Assembly: GCA_016722515.1 (NCBI GenBank)
Contig: JADKJE010000002.1
Coordinates: 744,001 to 808,000 of the forward strand
Length of the DNA: 64,000 nucleotides
Origin: Alphaproteobacteria bacterium
Lineage (GTDB): Bacteria > Pseudomonadota > Alphaproteobacteria > Rickettsiales > JADKJE01
Direction: 5' to 3'
Below are positions 18,274 to 27,251 of the stretch, piece after piece (within the stretch, counting starts at the first letter, position 1; each line of letters begins with the position of its first letter). The position numbers were made by a program, and so were the translations under genes. Below the pieces are notes generated by a model, which worked only from the letters and a program-made list of their open reading frames with translations, made no database searches and had not been told where the DNA came from.

Positions 18274-19125
18274 ATGATGGCTCAACATAATCATCCTCAA
18301 CTGGGATTTGGCTTAGGCCTGCGTCATCCGCATTATGATGAAATCATGCGTGATAAACCGGCTGTTGGCTGGTTTGAAATTATCTCCGAAAATTACATTA
18401 CAGCCCATCAAGGGTACCTGGATTACCTGGCGGATTTGCGTAAGGATTATCCTATTATTATGCACGGGGTATCGCTTTCGATTGGCTCGACCGATCCCCT
18501 GAACGACGTCTATCTTTCTAAACTGAAAACACTTGCCGATGTTCTTGAGGCTCCCTGGCTATCAGACCATTTATGTTACACCGGTGTACAGGGTAAAAAT
18601 ACCCACGATTTATTGCCTATTCCGTATACGGAAGAAGCGCTAAAGCATCTTATCCCGCGTGTGGAATATGTACAGGAACACATCAATCGCCCTTTTATTT
18701 TTGAGAATGCGTCTTCGTATTTAGAGTTTGACGGTGCCACCATGAGTGAGCCCGAGTTCTTAACAGAGCTCTGTAAACGTACTGGCTGCGGTATTTTACT
18801 GGATGTGAATAATGTGTATGTCAGCAGTTTTAATCATGGCTGGGATGCGCAGGCCTATATTGATGCTATTCCTGCGGAAGCCATCATGCAATACCATCTG
18901 GCGGGATATACCCATAAGGGTACCCATATCATTGATACGCATAATGATTATGTAACCGATCCTGTGTGGGATTTATTTGCCTATACTATTCAAACCAAAG
19001 GATTGCGCAGCACCATGATTGAATGGGATGATGATATCCCAGAATTTTCGGTATTATTGGCCGAATTGGATAAAGCGCGTCGGGTGGTTGATAACGCATT
19101 AGTTCAACAAAGGAAAGTGGCATGA
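18274..19125 (+). CDS. bufB: bufferin-modifying multinuclear iron enzyme BufB (DUF692, MbnB-like)
   Basis: 283-aa TIM-barrel enzyme. The family uses a multinuclear iron centre and O2 to convert peptide cysteines to heterocycles. Family residues visible include GLRHPHYDE at the N-terminus, HGVSLSIGS, SDHLCY, a central ENASSY and DVNN, and HLAGY, all His/Asp/Glu positions that ligate iron. Start set at 18274 with AAGG upstream (18277 is an immediate alternative). bufC overlaps by 4 nt. Confidence 0.9.
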   Translation: MMAQHNHPQLGFGLGLRHPHYDEIMRDKPAVGWFEIISENYITAHQGYLDYLADLRKDYPIIMHGVSLSIGSTDPLNDVYLSKLKTLADVLEAPWLSDHLCYTGVQGKNTHDLLPIPYTEEALKHLIPRVEYVQEHINRPFIFENASSYLEFDGATMSEPEFLTELCKRTGCGILLDVNNVYVSSFNHGWDAQAYIDAIPAEAIMQYHLAGYTHKGTHIIDTHNDYVTDPVWDLFAYTIQTKGLRSTMIEWDDDIPEFSVLLAELDKARRVVDNALVQQRKVA

Positions 19126-19883
19126 ACGCCTATGCCAAGCAATTAGCGGCCTTCAATAATGCCATCATTGATCAAGATGAAGACATGCTGTCGTTGATAA
19201 AACCAACACGATTAGACATGCTATCACCAGCAATGCGTTTGGCGGTGTATCAAAAAGGCTATATCGAACGGTTAATCCAGGCAACCTGCAGTGACTATCC
19301 AACCTTGCAGCATTACATGGGGGAGGATGTTTTTATGCAGGCTGTGAAAGCCTATGTTACTGCAACGCCTTCACGGGTATGGGATTTAAACCGCTATCCG
19401 TTTGGCTTTGCCGATGGTGTGAAAACGATGAGTGCTGATCAAAGTGTACACGCCTTAGCGCTTCTGGAAAGTGCGATTGCGGATGTGTTCTGGTTGCCCG
19501 ATAGTGTTCCGCTGGATGCATCGCATTGGGCGGCCATATCCTTAGAACAATTAGCGAGCACCCATTTTAAGCTGCGCACAGCCAGCAGGTTGCTTGCATT
19601 GGATTGTTCAGCCAATGCCTATATGAGTGCATTTCGCGAAGGGAACATGGTTGACATGACCGATAACCCTGAATATCTCTGTGTGGTGCGGCATCGCAAT
19701 GAAGTTAGGCGACTGGTGTTGGATGTTGCTGAATATCATTTATTAAGTGCCATCCATGAGGGATTGATGTTTAACGAGGCCCTTGAAAAAACAGCCTCAC
19801 TTCCGGGAGTGGATGTCGAACAACTGGTTATACAGTTGCCACAGTATCTTTCTCGGTGGTTTGGGGAGGGGGTGTTTAGATAA
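19122..19883 (+). CDS. bufC: bufferin maturation partner BufC (DUF2063)
   Basis: 253 aa. The N-terminal DUF2063 domain (about residues 8-95, YQKGYIERLIQA, DYPTLQHYMG) is the substrate-docking partner of DUF692 enzymes; the second half is a variable alpha/beta domain as in MbnC/BufC. The ATGA overlap with bufB implies coupled translation and a stoichiometric complex. No bufD/DoxX-like gene follows; the next gene on this strand starts 188 nt later in a more AT-rich block. Confidence 0.88.
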   Translation: MNAYAKQLAAFNNAIIDQDEDMLSLIKPTRLDMLSPAMRLAVYQKGYIERLIQATCSDYPTLQHYMGEDVFMQAVKAYVTATPSRVWDLNRYPFGFADGVKTMSADQSVHALALLESAIADVFWLPDSVPLDASHWAAISLEQLASTHFKLRTASRLLALDCSANAYMSAFREGNMVDMTDNPEYLCVVRHRNEVRRLVLDVAEYHLLSAIHEGLMFNEALEKTASLPGVDVEQLVIQLPQYLSRWFGEGVFR

Positions 19884-20071
19884 GGGGTGGAAGAGGCTAC
19901 TTTTAAAGTGGCGCAGCAATGGGAGAACGTCACTTTAACTAGGGTATTTTTACTCTTTCATCATAACTTAAATGGTTATATCTTTTTATACGCAACATAC
20001 TTTTAATGATCTGTCTAACAACAAACATCATACGGCGTTACGGGTCATTCTAGAATAGGCTGGGGAGTTTC

Positions 20072-20746
20072 ATGACATCAAATAATTGGGCATATAATAT
20101 TCATTCAGATAATTATCCATTTGAATTTATATGGGTTAAGGACTCTAAAAATCATTACCTCAGAGATTATTATAATCTAAGAAAACAACTATATGAAAAT
20201 GGTGGAGATAGATATAAGGGCACCCTTGGCAAAGGAAAAATAGATCAGTTTGACAATCCTAATCATCCAAATTCACATATCCTTTTATGTATTAAAGATG
20301 GCAAATGTATAGGAGGAGGGCGTATTATTACTAAATTGCCAGGAGATGCCCATCTCTTGCCTTCGGAGGGCGACATGTTTTCGTTTGAAAAATCTATAAA
20401 AAACATACCATTAAAACATCTGCATTACGGAGAGCTTTCTAGACTGGCCTTAATACCCGAATATAGCGGATATATTGAAGAAATATATATTCTTCTACTT
20501 CAAAAATCACAGGAACTTTGCTTATCTTTCCTTGTTGGGACAGCAACTCTTGCAAGATGCGTAATCTATAAGAGGATTGCAGAGAAATATGGTAATGCCG
20601 CACTCATAAACAAGAACTCAGAGCTTCCCGATGAAGGGAAATATGATAATGTCAAGATGTACATTATTATTTTAGACGTCATAAATTATTATAAAAAAGT
20701 TGCAAAAAATAACGGGATATACGAAAATGAAGTGATTGTGTCATAA
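20072..20746 (+). CDS. GNAT/LuxI-like N-acyltransferase
   Basis: 224 aa with a strong ribosome site (GGGGAG). The order of an N-terminal YYNLRKQLYENGGDRY segment, GKCIGGGRII and HYGELSRLAL matches acyl-homoserine-lactone-synthase-like GNAT proteins, in which the E-SRLA strand forms part of the acyl pocket. It could make an N-acyl amino acid or lactone signal, or acylate another substrate; no LuxR-type receptor is adjacent. Codon use is AT-rich compared with the bufferin genes. The YfiR gene starts 25 nt downstream, so the two probably form an operon. Confidence 0.6.
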   Translation: MTSNNWAYNIHSDNYPFEFIWVKDSKNHYLRDYYNLRKQLYENGGDRYKGTLGKGKIDQFDNPNHPNSHILLCIKDGKCIGGGRIITKLPGDAHLLPSEGDMFSFEKSIKNIPLKHLHYGELSRLALIPEYSGYIEEIYILLLQKSQELCLSFLVGTATLARCVIYKRIAEKYGNAALINKNSELPDEGKYDNVKMYIIILDVINYYKKVAKNNGIYENEVIVS

Positions 20747-20771
20747 TGAGCCAAGTAAGGGGGGACGCTCA

Positions 20772-21296
20772 GTGCGCGTTTCTATTTGTTGTAATATTTT
20801 TTTGCTGATTATTGAGATGATGCTCTGTTTAATGCCGCAAGCTCAAGCAGCCACTACATCTGAAAATCAAGTTAAGGCTGTCTGGGTGTATACTCTGATT
20901 GATTGGGTTGCTTGGAGAAATCAGACGCATGTAGGAAGAGTCAATGTATGTAGCATTGGCAAGGATGGTGTAGTTATTAATCTAATTTCCTTGAACAAAA
21001 CATATGCCAAAAAAGCTATTATAATACCCAAGGATCCTGATGCAGATTTAAGTGGTTGTCTTATCGTTTATATCGCAGAATCGGAAATAAATATGTATGA
21101 AGAAATTCTGAGAAGAATTAGTAATGATTCAATTCTAACTATCTCGAGTATTAAAGACTTTTCTGTTCATATGGGAATGATAGAATTGGTTACTAAAGCA
21201 AAGAATGTTCATCTAAAAATTAATTTAGCAACGGCAATAAAATCAGGCATAATTATCGATAGTGATGTACGGTCATTATCTGAAGTAGTAGAATAA
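20772..21296 (+). CDS. YfiR-family (DUF4154) periplasmic protein
   Basis: 174 aa from a GTG at 20772, chosen because AAGGGGGG lies 7 nt upstream and a signal peptide then begins directly (cleavage after AQA). Conserved YfiR features are visible: VKAVWVYTLIDWVAW at the mature start, the VNVCSIGKD strand, CLIVYI, and the GMIELV...INLATAIKSG...ID block. In Pseudomonas YfiR restrains a diguanylate cyclase from the periplasm; in many genomes DUF4154 genes sit with a TonB receptor and a histidine kinase, as here. The partner is probably the kinase at 24205. Confidence 0.8.
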   Translation: MRVSICCNIFLLIIEMMLCLMPQAQAATTSENQVKAVWVYTLIDWVAWRNQTHVGRVNVCSIGKDGVVINLISLNKTYAKKAIIIPKDPDADLSGCLIVYIAESEINMYEEILRRISNDSILTISSIKDFSVHMGMIELVTKAKNVHLKINLATAIKSGIIIDSDVRSLSEVVE

Positions 21297-21300
21297 AACC

Positions 21301-22098
21301 CTAGAAAGGTTTGGTGGCCTTAACGTGAAATAATAAAGAAAAACTTAAACTATCCTCTTTCAAGAAATATTTTAGTACTTTCTCCTTCATGGAGGCTATC
21401 TCTCCTTGAAGAAGATCCATTTGTTTTAAGTTAGACTCAATGGCTTGAAACTCTAATGTTTTTTGATAAAGATCATTGTTAGAAATTGAGCCAGCGAAAA
21501 CATTATACCCAGAGATACTTACATCTATATCTTTAAACCCCGCCTGGAAAAGGTATGAATATAATTTTCTTCCAATGTTACCATCAAAGCCTGTTGATTT
21601 CCTCAAAAGTGTCAACAAAGATGAAACGTCCTCTTGCGGCCATCCTATCTCCGGATAATTACCTTGGTACTGATAGTCAATCTCCTGAATTAAAATCGTT
21701 CCCCCTGGTTTAATAATTCGAAACATCTCTGCTATTGCTTTTAATGGCTCTCTGAGATGCTCAAGAAGAAATCTCGAAAAAACTAAATCAATTTTTTCAT
21801 CGTCAAAAGGGAGGCTATATACATTACCATGCAAAAAATCAATATTTTGGGAAGTAAATTTCGTTCTTGCATGATTTATACGTTCGGCACTATTATCAAG
21901 GCCAATTACCTTACATTGAAATTTTTCTTCTATAGCAGATGTGATGTTCCCGGGGCCACAACCCAAATCAACGATGATTGAATTACGTGGCATATATGAA
22001 GGAAAGAAATCATCTACTAACTGTTTGGGCAAAACTTTATTTTCCAGTCTTTCGCCTTCGTTATTATTTTCTACGATATAAATATCTTGAATTGCCAT
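21301..22098 (-). CDS. class I SAM-dependent methyltransferase (UbiE-like)
   Basis: 265 aa. Motif I VDLGCGPGN (about residues 43-51), VIGLDNS for the acidic ribose-binding loop, FSRFLLEHL for motif post-II and KPGGTILIQEID for motif III are all clear. Substrate unknown. It follows the TonB receptor by 3 nt on the same strand, so it is the distal gene of that operon, and converges on yfiR with a 4-nt gap. A methyltransferase between a receptor and an acyltransferase suggests small-molecule tailoring; this is inference. Confidence 0.85.
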   Translation of the reverse strand: MAIQDIYIVENNNEGERLENKVLPKQLVDDFFPSYMPRNSIIVDLGCGPGNITSAIEEKFQCKVIGLDNSAERINHARTKFTSQNIDFLHGNVYSLPFDDEKIDLVFSRFLLEHLREPLKAIAEMFRIIKPGGTILIQEIDYQYQGNYPEIGWPQEDVSSLLTLLRKSTGFDGNIGRKLYSYLFQAGFKDIDVSISGYNVFAGSISNNDLYQKTLEFQAIESNLKQMDLLQGEIASMKEKVLKYFLKEDSLSFSLLFHVKATKPF

Positions 22099-22101
22099 AT
22101 G

Positions 22102-24078
22102 TCAAAATTTGAAAGTAACTTTCCCATAAGCGCTTCGTTCCACTTGTTCTGAAACAGAAAAAAGCGCACCTGAAAATTCTGGATGTCGTGAATCTAGTAA
22201 ATTTTGTCCTACTAAATCAAATGATAAATTAGGTGAGAATCGCCATCCCAACCTGGTATCCAATCTAAAGTATGATGGGATATCAACAAGAACTCCGTTG
22301 TTGTCCGTGGCTTTTATACTGCCCACATAGTATCCCATAACGTCCCACTGTATATCATGCGGTAAATTTAATTGTGAGCGGAGATTGAACTGATTTTGTG
22401 GTGAACGATTTTCATCTTTCTGTAATTCACTATCTGTGCTTCCGGCTTTTGTATGTAACGTTAATTCAAGGAAAGTATATCCACTTGTCAGTTTCCAACG
22501 TGGCGAGATATGCCAATCACCCGATAACTCAAAGCCATACGCTTCGCCGAACCCCAAATTGAGAGGTATTATAGGAATTGTAAGGCCTCTAGGTTCAGCG
22601 GTTGGTGTGCCTATTTCGGCACTGCGAAGATGACTGTAGTCATCATAGAAAATGGATGCATTCAATGATGTATCGTTAGAAGGTTTTACTCTATAGCCAA
22701 CCTCATAAGCAAGCATTGATTCAGAATCAAATTGATTGCTACCGTGCTGGTTGACATAAGCAAATCCGCCAAATGTGTCTGCGGTAAGATTAATACTGGC
22801 TTCAGCACGGCTCGGTGTTCTAACTGCACGAGATATGGCTGCCCATAAAGTTTGATTATGTGTAGGTAGCCAACTGACTCTTGCTGTTGGTTCAATTTCA
22901 AAACCACTGAAGTCATTATGTTCAAACTTTGAACCAAGTGTAAAAAATAGATTTTCCTTAAGCGTGATCTTGTCTTGGAGAAACGTGCTGAAAATATTAA
23001 AATAGTCACTTTTGGGATTGAAATTTATATTTTGGCTTCCTCTCAAATTATCAAAAATCAATCTATAACCAAGCCCCCATACAATTTGATGACGTTCAGA
23101 ATATGTTTGGTTATATTGCCAATCTATATCAAGTGTATTGATTGTTTGATCAAGTTGTGAGTAATCAAATCTTGTTCTATCATAGTATGCTTGAAGTGTA
23201 CTTGTTGCTCCGCTATCCTGAGTGTGTTCCCATTTAGTAAGAAAATTTCCACCACTTGCAGCCAATGTTTCCATTTGTCTATCTTTTGAAGGAAGATTGG
23301 GAAGAAATAAATCAAGATCTTGATTGCTATAGTAAATGTCACCTTGGTAGGTGAAATTATCTGATTCAGACGGTGTATAGTCCGCTCTAAAGCCCGATTT
23401 GGACATGTCCCACTCATCGTGAGCGGGATCATTATTCAAACTACGTAGATCATTTCGGTCAGCATGTTTTGCGTAGACACGATAGAATAAATTATCGTTA
23501 ATTCTACCTCCATAACGTCCTTCAACAGTTCCTTGTTCTTCGATTCCATATTTTACAGAGATTATTTTTGATTGGGTATTAACCGCTTCCTCAGTAATAA
23601 TGTTAATTACACCATTCACCGCATTGGCTCCCCATAGAGTACCACCAGGCCCAAGAACGACCTCAATTTGTTTGATATCCTGAAGCAATGTGTCTTGTAC
23701 TCCCCAGTAAACTCCCGAGAACAATGGGGTATAAACTGTTCGGCCATCAATCATGACCAATAATTTATTTGAGAATCCGCCATTAAATCCTCTGGCTGTA
23801 ATTGACCATTGATTTGAGCTTGAGCGTGCAACCTCAAGGCCTGGTACTAATCTAAGTGCTTCTGGGATAGTTGTTGCTCCAGAGCGTTCGATATCGTCTC
23901 TTGTTAGTACATAAACTGCTGCAGCTGACTGAAATGGATTTTCCGGTGTTTTAGAAACAGAAGTAACTTCGGTTTGAACCAATTCTTCAAGGATTTTGTC
24001 TGTAGAATTAGCATATTCGGCAAAATGAATAAGCCATATAAACCCTACTAGAGCCGTAAGCAATGACTTTCTGTACAT
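22102..24078 (-). CDS. TonB-dependent outer-membrane receptor of the YfiR/kinase-associated type
   Basis: 658 aa from the ATG at 24078 (GAAGGGG ribosome site; a further 19 codons upstream lack one). A signal peptide ends near EYANS. The segment LEELVQTEVTSVSKTPENP at the mature start and the plug (AVYVLTRDDIERSG, GTLWGANAVNGVIN) follow the receptor subgroup that is usually encoded with DUF4154 proteins and histidine kinases. The beta-barrel ends in a terminal Phe (VTFKF). No Fur box was seen upstream, so iron may not be the cargo. Co-transcribed with the methyltransferase. Confidence 0.88.
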   Translation of the reverse strand: MYRKSLLTALVGFIWLIHFAEYANSTDKILEELVQTEVTSVSKTPENPFQSAAAVYVLTRDDIERSGATTIPEALRLVPGLEVARSSSNQWSITARGFNGGFSNKLLVMIDGRTVYTPLFSGVYWGVQDTLLQDIKQIEVVLGPGGTLWGANAVNGVINIITEEAVNTQSKIISVKYGIEEQGTVEGRYGGRINDNLFYRVYAKHADRNDLRSLNNDPAHDEWDMSKSGFRADYTPSESDNFTYQGDIYYSNQDLDLFLPNLPSKDRQMETLAASGGNFLTKWEHTQDSGATSTLQAYYDRTRFDYSQLDQTINTLDIDWQYNQTYSERHQIVWGLGYRLIFDNLRGSQNINFNPKSDYFNIFSTFLQDKITLKENLFFTLGSKFEHNDFSGFEIEPTARVSWLPTHNQTLWAAISRAVRTPSRAEASINLTADTFGGFAYVNQHGSNQFDSESMLAYEVGYRVKPSNDTSLNASIFYDDYSHLRSAEIGTPTAEPRGLTIPIIPLNLGFGEAYGFELSGDWHISPRWKLTSGYTFLELTLHTKAGSTDSELQKDENRSPQNQFNLRSQLNLPHDIQWDVMGYYVGSIKATDNNGVLVDIPSYFRLDTRLGWRFSPNLSFDLVGQNLLDSRHPEFSGALFSVSEQVERSAYGKVTFKF

Positions 24079-24204
24079 AATATCCCCTTCGTACTCCTCT
24101 TGATCAAGGATGCCATTAAGTTTTTTTAATGTCAACCATCAGAAAATGGTTTGATTATTGGTAAATATATTGTAGTCTGAGGTTAGGGAAAGTTCAATGA
24201 GGAA

Positions 24205-25788
24205 ATGGTGGCTAATATCCGGAATAAGACAATAAAATCTAAGATGATTGCCATGATGATGGTTATTGCGACCATTTCAACTGTTGTCTTAGGTGTTATC
24301 TTGATAGGATTTCAAATTTCTTTGACTAAAGAAAATTTACAGCAAGAATTATTAATTCTTGCTAAAGTTATAGGTGAGAGAAGTTCCCCCATTCTCCAAA
24401 TAGCATCTAATATGGAGTCTTTAAATCTTGATAAAGAAGTGCTTGTAGTTGAGAAGAATAAAGCTTCAGAAAATCTCAGTGCTCTTAAGAGAAAAGAGGT
24501 TATTCGAGCTGCTTGTTTATATACTAAGGATGGAAAACTTTTTGCTGATTTTAAGATAGATCCCAATTTAATGTGCTCAATTATTGAGGGGCAGCAAGAA
24601 GAAGTGATTTATTCGCTCAATCACGTAAAAGTTCAGGAACCTATATACGGAAAATCGAAACAATGGGTTGGATTTATAGTTATTTACGCAAGTCTTGATG
24701 AGATGTACTCACAAATAATAAATTGGCTCATGGTTGGATTTCTGTCCTTGATTATCACACTTGTTCTTTCCTATGTTTTGGTAAATAAATTACATGGAAA
24801 AATAACCCAACCGATCGAAAATCTTAAAAATACGGCAACCGACATAATTAGTCATCATAACTATAAAATTAGAATTGCCTCTTCTTATGCCAATTATGAT
24901 GAAACTCAAGCGATGGTAAATTCATTTAATAATATGCTTGATCAAATTGAAATACGAGATAAGGCTCTTTGGGAAATGAACCAATCCTTAGAACAAAAAG
25001 TCCACGAGCGCACCGAAGACCTAGAATACGCCCTTAAAGTCAAAGAAGACTTCCTCTCCAACATGAGCCATGAAATCCGCACTCCTATCCATGGTGTGTT
25101 AAGTTTTGTCCGGCTGCTGGTAGAGGAATGGACTATAGCCGATGATGCGTTGTTGTTTAATTATGCGCAGCGTGCCCATAAATCGAGTGAGCGGCTTTTG
25201 ATTTTGATTAATAACCTGCTGGATATGTCTAAGTTTGAAAAAGGCGCAATTCAGCTGGAACGTAAAGAGGTACGGTTCAGTGACGTGATTCAAACGGTGA
25301 TTGCCGAAACCAGTGGCTTGGTTGAAGCAAAGAACGAACATCTGGTGTTTGAACCCATGGCCAACGAACCCATGGTTGAAGTAGATGAAGGCCGAATGGC
25401 GCAGGTGATTACCAACCTAATTGGTAACGCCGCTAAATATTCTCAGAAGGGCACAATTCGCATTTCTCAACGTGTCGATAGGGAAGCTATTTTTCTCGAT
25501 GGGTTAGCCCAGGCACCAGGTATGTTGATATCGGTAGTAGATGAAGGGATTGGTATTCCTGCGGATGAATTAGTCAAAATATTTGATAAATTTTTTGAAA
25601 GCAGCCTTACTAAAAGCAAAGCAGGGGGAACCGGTTTGGGGCTAGCTATTTCCAGAGAAATCGTCAAGGCACATTTAGGCAGTATTTGGGCGGAAAATAA
25701 TAAAAATGGACCGGGTAGCACCTTCACGTTTGTGTTTCCATTAAAAGAAATTCCAGGTGTAACGCAGATATCAGACAAATATGTGTAA
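24205..25788 (+). CDS. membrane sensor histidine kinase with periplasmic sensor, HAMP, HisKA and HATPase
   Basis: 527 aa. Two membrane helices (about residues 13-38 and 170-195) flank a CHASE-like periplasmic domain; HAMP and a coiled coil follow, then the H-box FLSNMSHEIRTP (His about 290), N, G1 (DEGIGIP), F and G2 (GTGLGLAIS) motifs. No receiver is attached and no response regulator is adjacent. It is divergent from the TonB receptor by about 125 nt. The first ~800 nt are AT-rich with A/T-ending codons, while from about 25,010 the codons become C/G-richer, suggesting a chimeric origin at the kinase core. Confidence 0.87.
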   Translation: MVANIRNKTIKSKMIAMMMVIATISTVVLGVILIGFQISLTKENLQQELLILAKVIGERSSPILQIASNMESLNLDKEVLVVEKNKASENLSALKRKEVIRAACLYTKDGKLFADFKIDPNLMCSIIEGQQEEVIYSLNHVKVQEPIYGKSKQWVGFIVIYASLDEMYSQIINWLMVGFLSLIITLVLSYVLVNKLHGKITQPIENLKNTATDIISHHNYKIRIASSYANYDETQAMVNSFNNMLDQIEIRDKALWEMNQSLEQKVHERTEDLEYALKVKEDFLSNMSHEIRTPIHGVLSFVRLLVEEWTIADDALLFNYAQRAHKSSERLLILINNLLDMSKFEKGAIQLERKEVRFSDVIQTVIAETSGLVEAKNEHLVFEPMANEPMVEVDEGRMAQVITNLIGNAAKYSQKGTIRISQRVDREAIFLDGLAQAPGMLISVVDEGIGIPADELVKIFDKFFESSLTKSKAGGTGLGLAISREIVKAHLGSIWAENNKNGPGSTFTFVFPLKEIPGVTQISDKYV

Positions 25789-25888
25789 GAAGCTATGGTC
25801 ATGTGTAAGAGGCTATCATCCTCAATATAAGCTTTGCGAATGTCCGTTAAATCAAGGTAAGATAATAGATAATCCCTGACCCTTCCAA

Positions 25889-27217
25889 GTGAATGCCATG
25901 TTTAAATATAGGTTGCCCAAAACAGCTACGGCCCCTTTTTGTCCATCACAAATTCACAGCACGGTGGCTGTGCCGCCTGGTGCTTCGACCTGGCTTCGGT
26001 TTAAGCGTTACAGTGGTATTGGTTTGCTGATTTCGGTGGGGTATATGGATCCAGGCAATTGGGCAACCGATCTGGAGGCTGGTTCAACATTTGGTTATGG
26101 TTTGCTGTTTGTGGTATTGCTGTCGAGTTTAGTGGCCATGGTGCTGCAAACCCTGTGCGTACGCTTAGGCGTGGCTACCGGTAAAGATCTGGCGGCCTGT
26201 TGCCGGGAAAGGTTTCCTCCTGCGTTAAATAGTGCGCTATGGTTGGCGGCTGAGGTTGCAATTATCGCCTGCGACATTGCCGAAGTGTTAGGCACAGCGC
26301 TGGCACTTAAATTATTATTGGGCTTGCCATTGGGCATTGGCATTCTGCTTACGGCCCTGGATACGGTTATCGTATTGGTCTTACAGGGAAAGGGCGTTTT
26401 AACGGTTGAGGCGATCGTAACGGGGCTTGTGGGAACCATAGCGGCAGCGTTTTTTATTGAAATTTTACTGAGCCAACCTGTGTGGGGTGATGTTGTTAAA
26501 GGATTGGTGCCGGATGCGCAGTTGTTATTGAATCACGAAAGCATGTTTATTGCGATTGGGATTTTAGGGGCAACCGTGATGCCGCATAATCTGTATCTTC
26601 ATTCCTCAGCGGTTGGAACACGGACCATCGCGCATACGGACAGCGCTAAAAGTGATGCAATCATGCTTATGAATGCGGATGTGTTGTTATCGTTAACCTT
26701 AGCCTTTTTTATCAATGCGGCGATTCTGGTGCTGGCTTCCAGTGCGTTCCATATGAGTGGTTTTACGAATATCACCGATATAGGTGATGCCCATACCTTG
26801 CTCAAACCATTATTAGGGACGGCCGCTCCCATTCTTTTTGCGTTAGCATTGCTGGCATCGGGCCAAAGTTCAACATTAACAGGAACCATCGCCGGGCAGG
26901 TGATCCTTGAAGGGTTTCTCGATCTGCATATTCCCTGTTGGCAAAGACGGTTAATAACCAGAACCCTGGCCATTATACCTGCCTGGATCGGGGTGATGAT
27001 GTTGGGTGATGGAGGATTAAGTCAGTTGCTGGTTTTAAGCCAGATTATTCTGAGTATGCAGCTACCTTTTGCAGTCGTGCCTTTGATTTTGTTTTGCAGC
27101 AATCGCGAAATGATGCAGCAATGGAAATTATCGTGTTTGATGCAGATAGTTTGCTGGGGAATAGCGGCATCGATCATCCTTGCTAATGGGATATTGCTCT
27201 ATCAGACGTTCTTTTGA
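25889..27217 (+). CDS. mntH: Nramp-family Mn2+/Fe2+ : H+ symporter
   Basis: 442-aa inner-membrane importer with about eleven helices. The TM1 metal site DPGNWATD and TM6 motif MPHNLYLHS, with the metal-ligating Asp, Asn and Met/His positions, are intact. GQSSTLTGTIAGQ is the conserved TM8 block. In intracellular bacteria MntH competes with host Nramp for manganese. No MntR or Fur site was recognised upstream. The Mn exporter mntP is in the same window at 54369. Confidence 0.92.
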   Translation: MNAMFKYRLPKTATAPFCPSQIHSTVAVPPGASTWLRFKRYSGIGLLISVGYMDPGNWATDLEAGSTFGYGLLFVVLLSSLVAMVLQTLCVRLGVATGKDLAACCRERFPPALNSALWLAAEVAIIACDIAEVLGTALALKLLLGLPLGIGILLTALDTVIVLVLQGKGVLTVEAIVTGLVGTIAAAFFIEILLSQPVWGDVVKGLVPDAQLLLNHESMFIAIGILGATVMPHNLYLHSSAVGTRTIAHTDSAKSDAIMLMNADVLLSLTLAFFINAAILVLASSAFHMSGFTNITDIGDAHTLLKPLLGTAAPILFALALLASGQSSTLTGTIAGQVILEGFLDLHIPCWQRRLITRTLAIIPAWIGVMMLGDGGLSQLLVLSQIILSMQLPFAVVPLILFCSNREMMQQWKLSCLMQIVCWGIAASIILANGILLYQTFF

Positions 27218-27251
27218 TAAGTAACCTTGGTTAGAACAAAAGCGTTTGGCA

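Noticed and set aside
22102..24300. Fur box for the TonB receptor
   Set aside because: No 19-bp GATAAT-like palindrome was seen in the 125-nt gap to the kinase gene.
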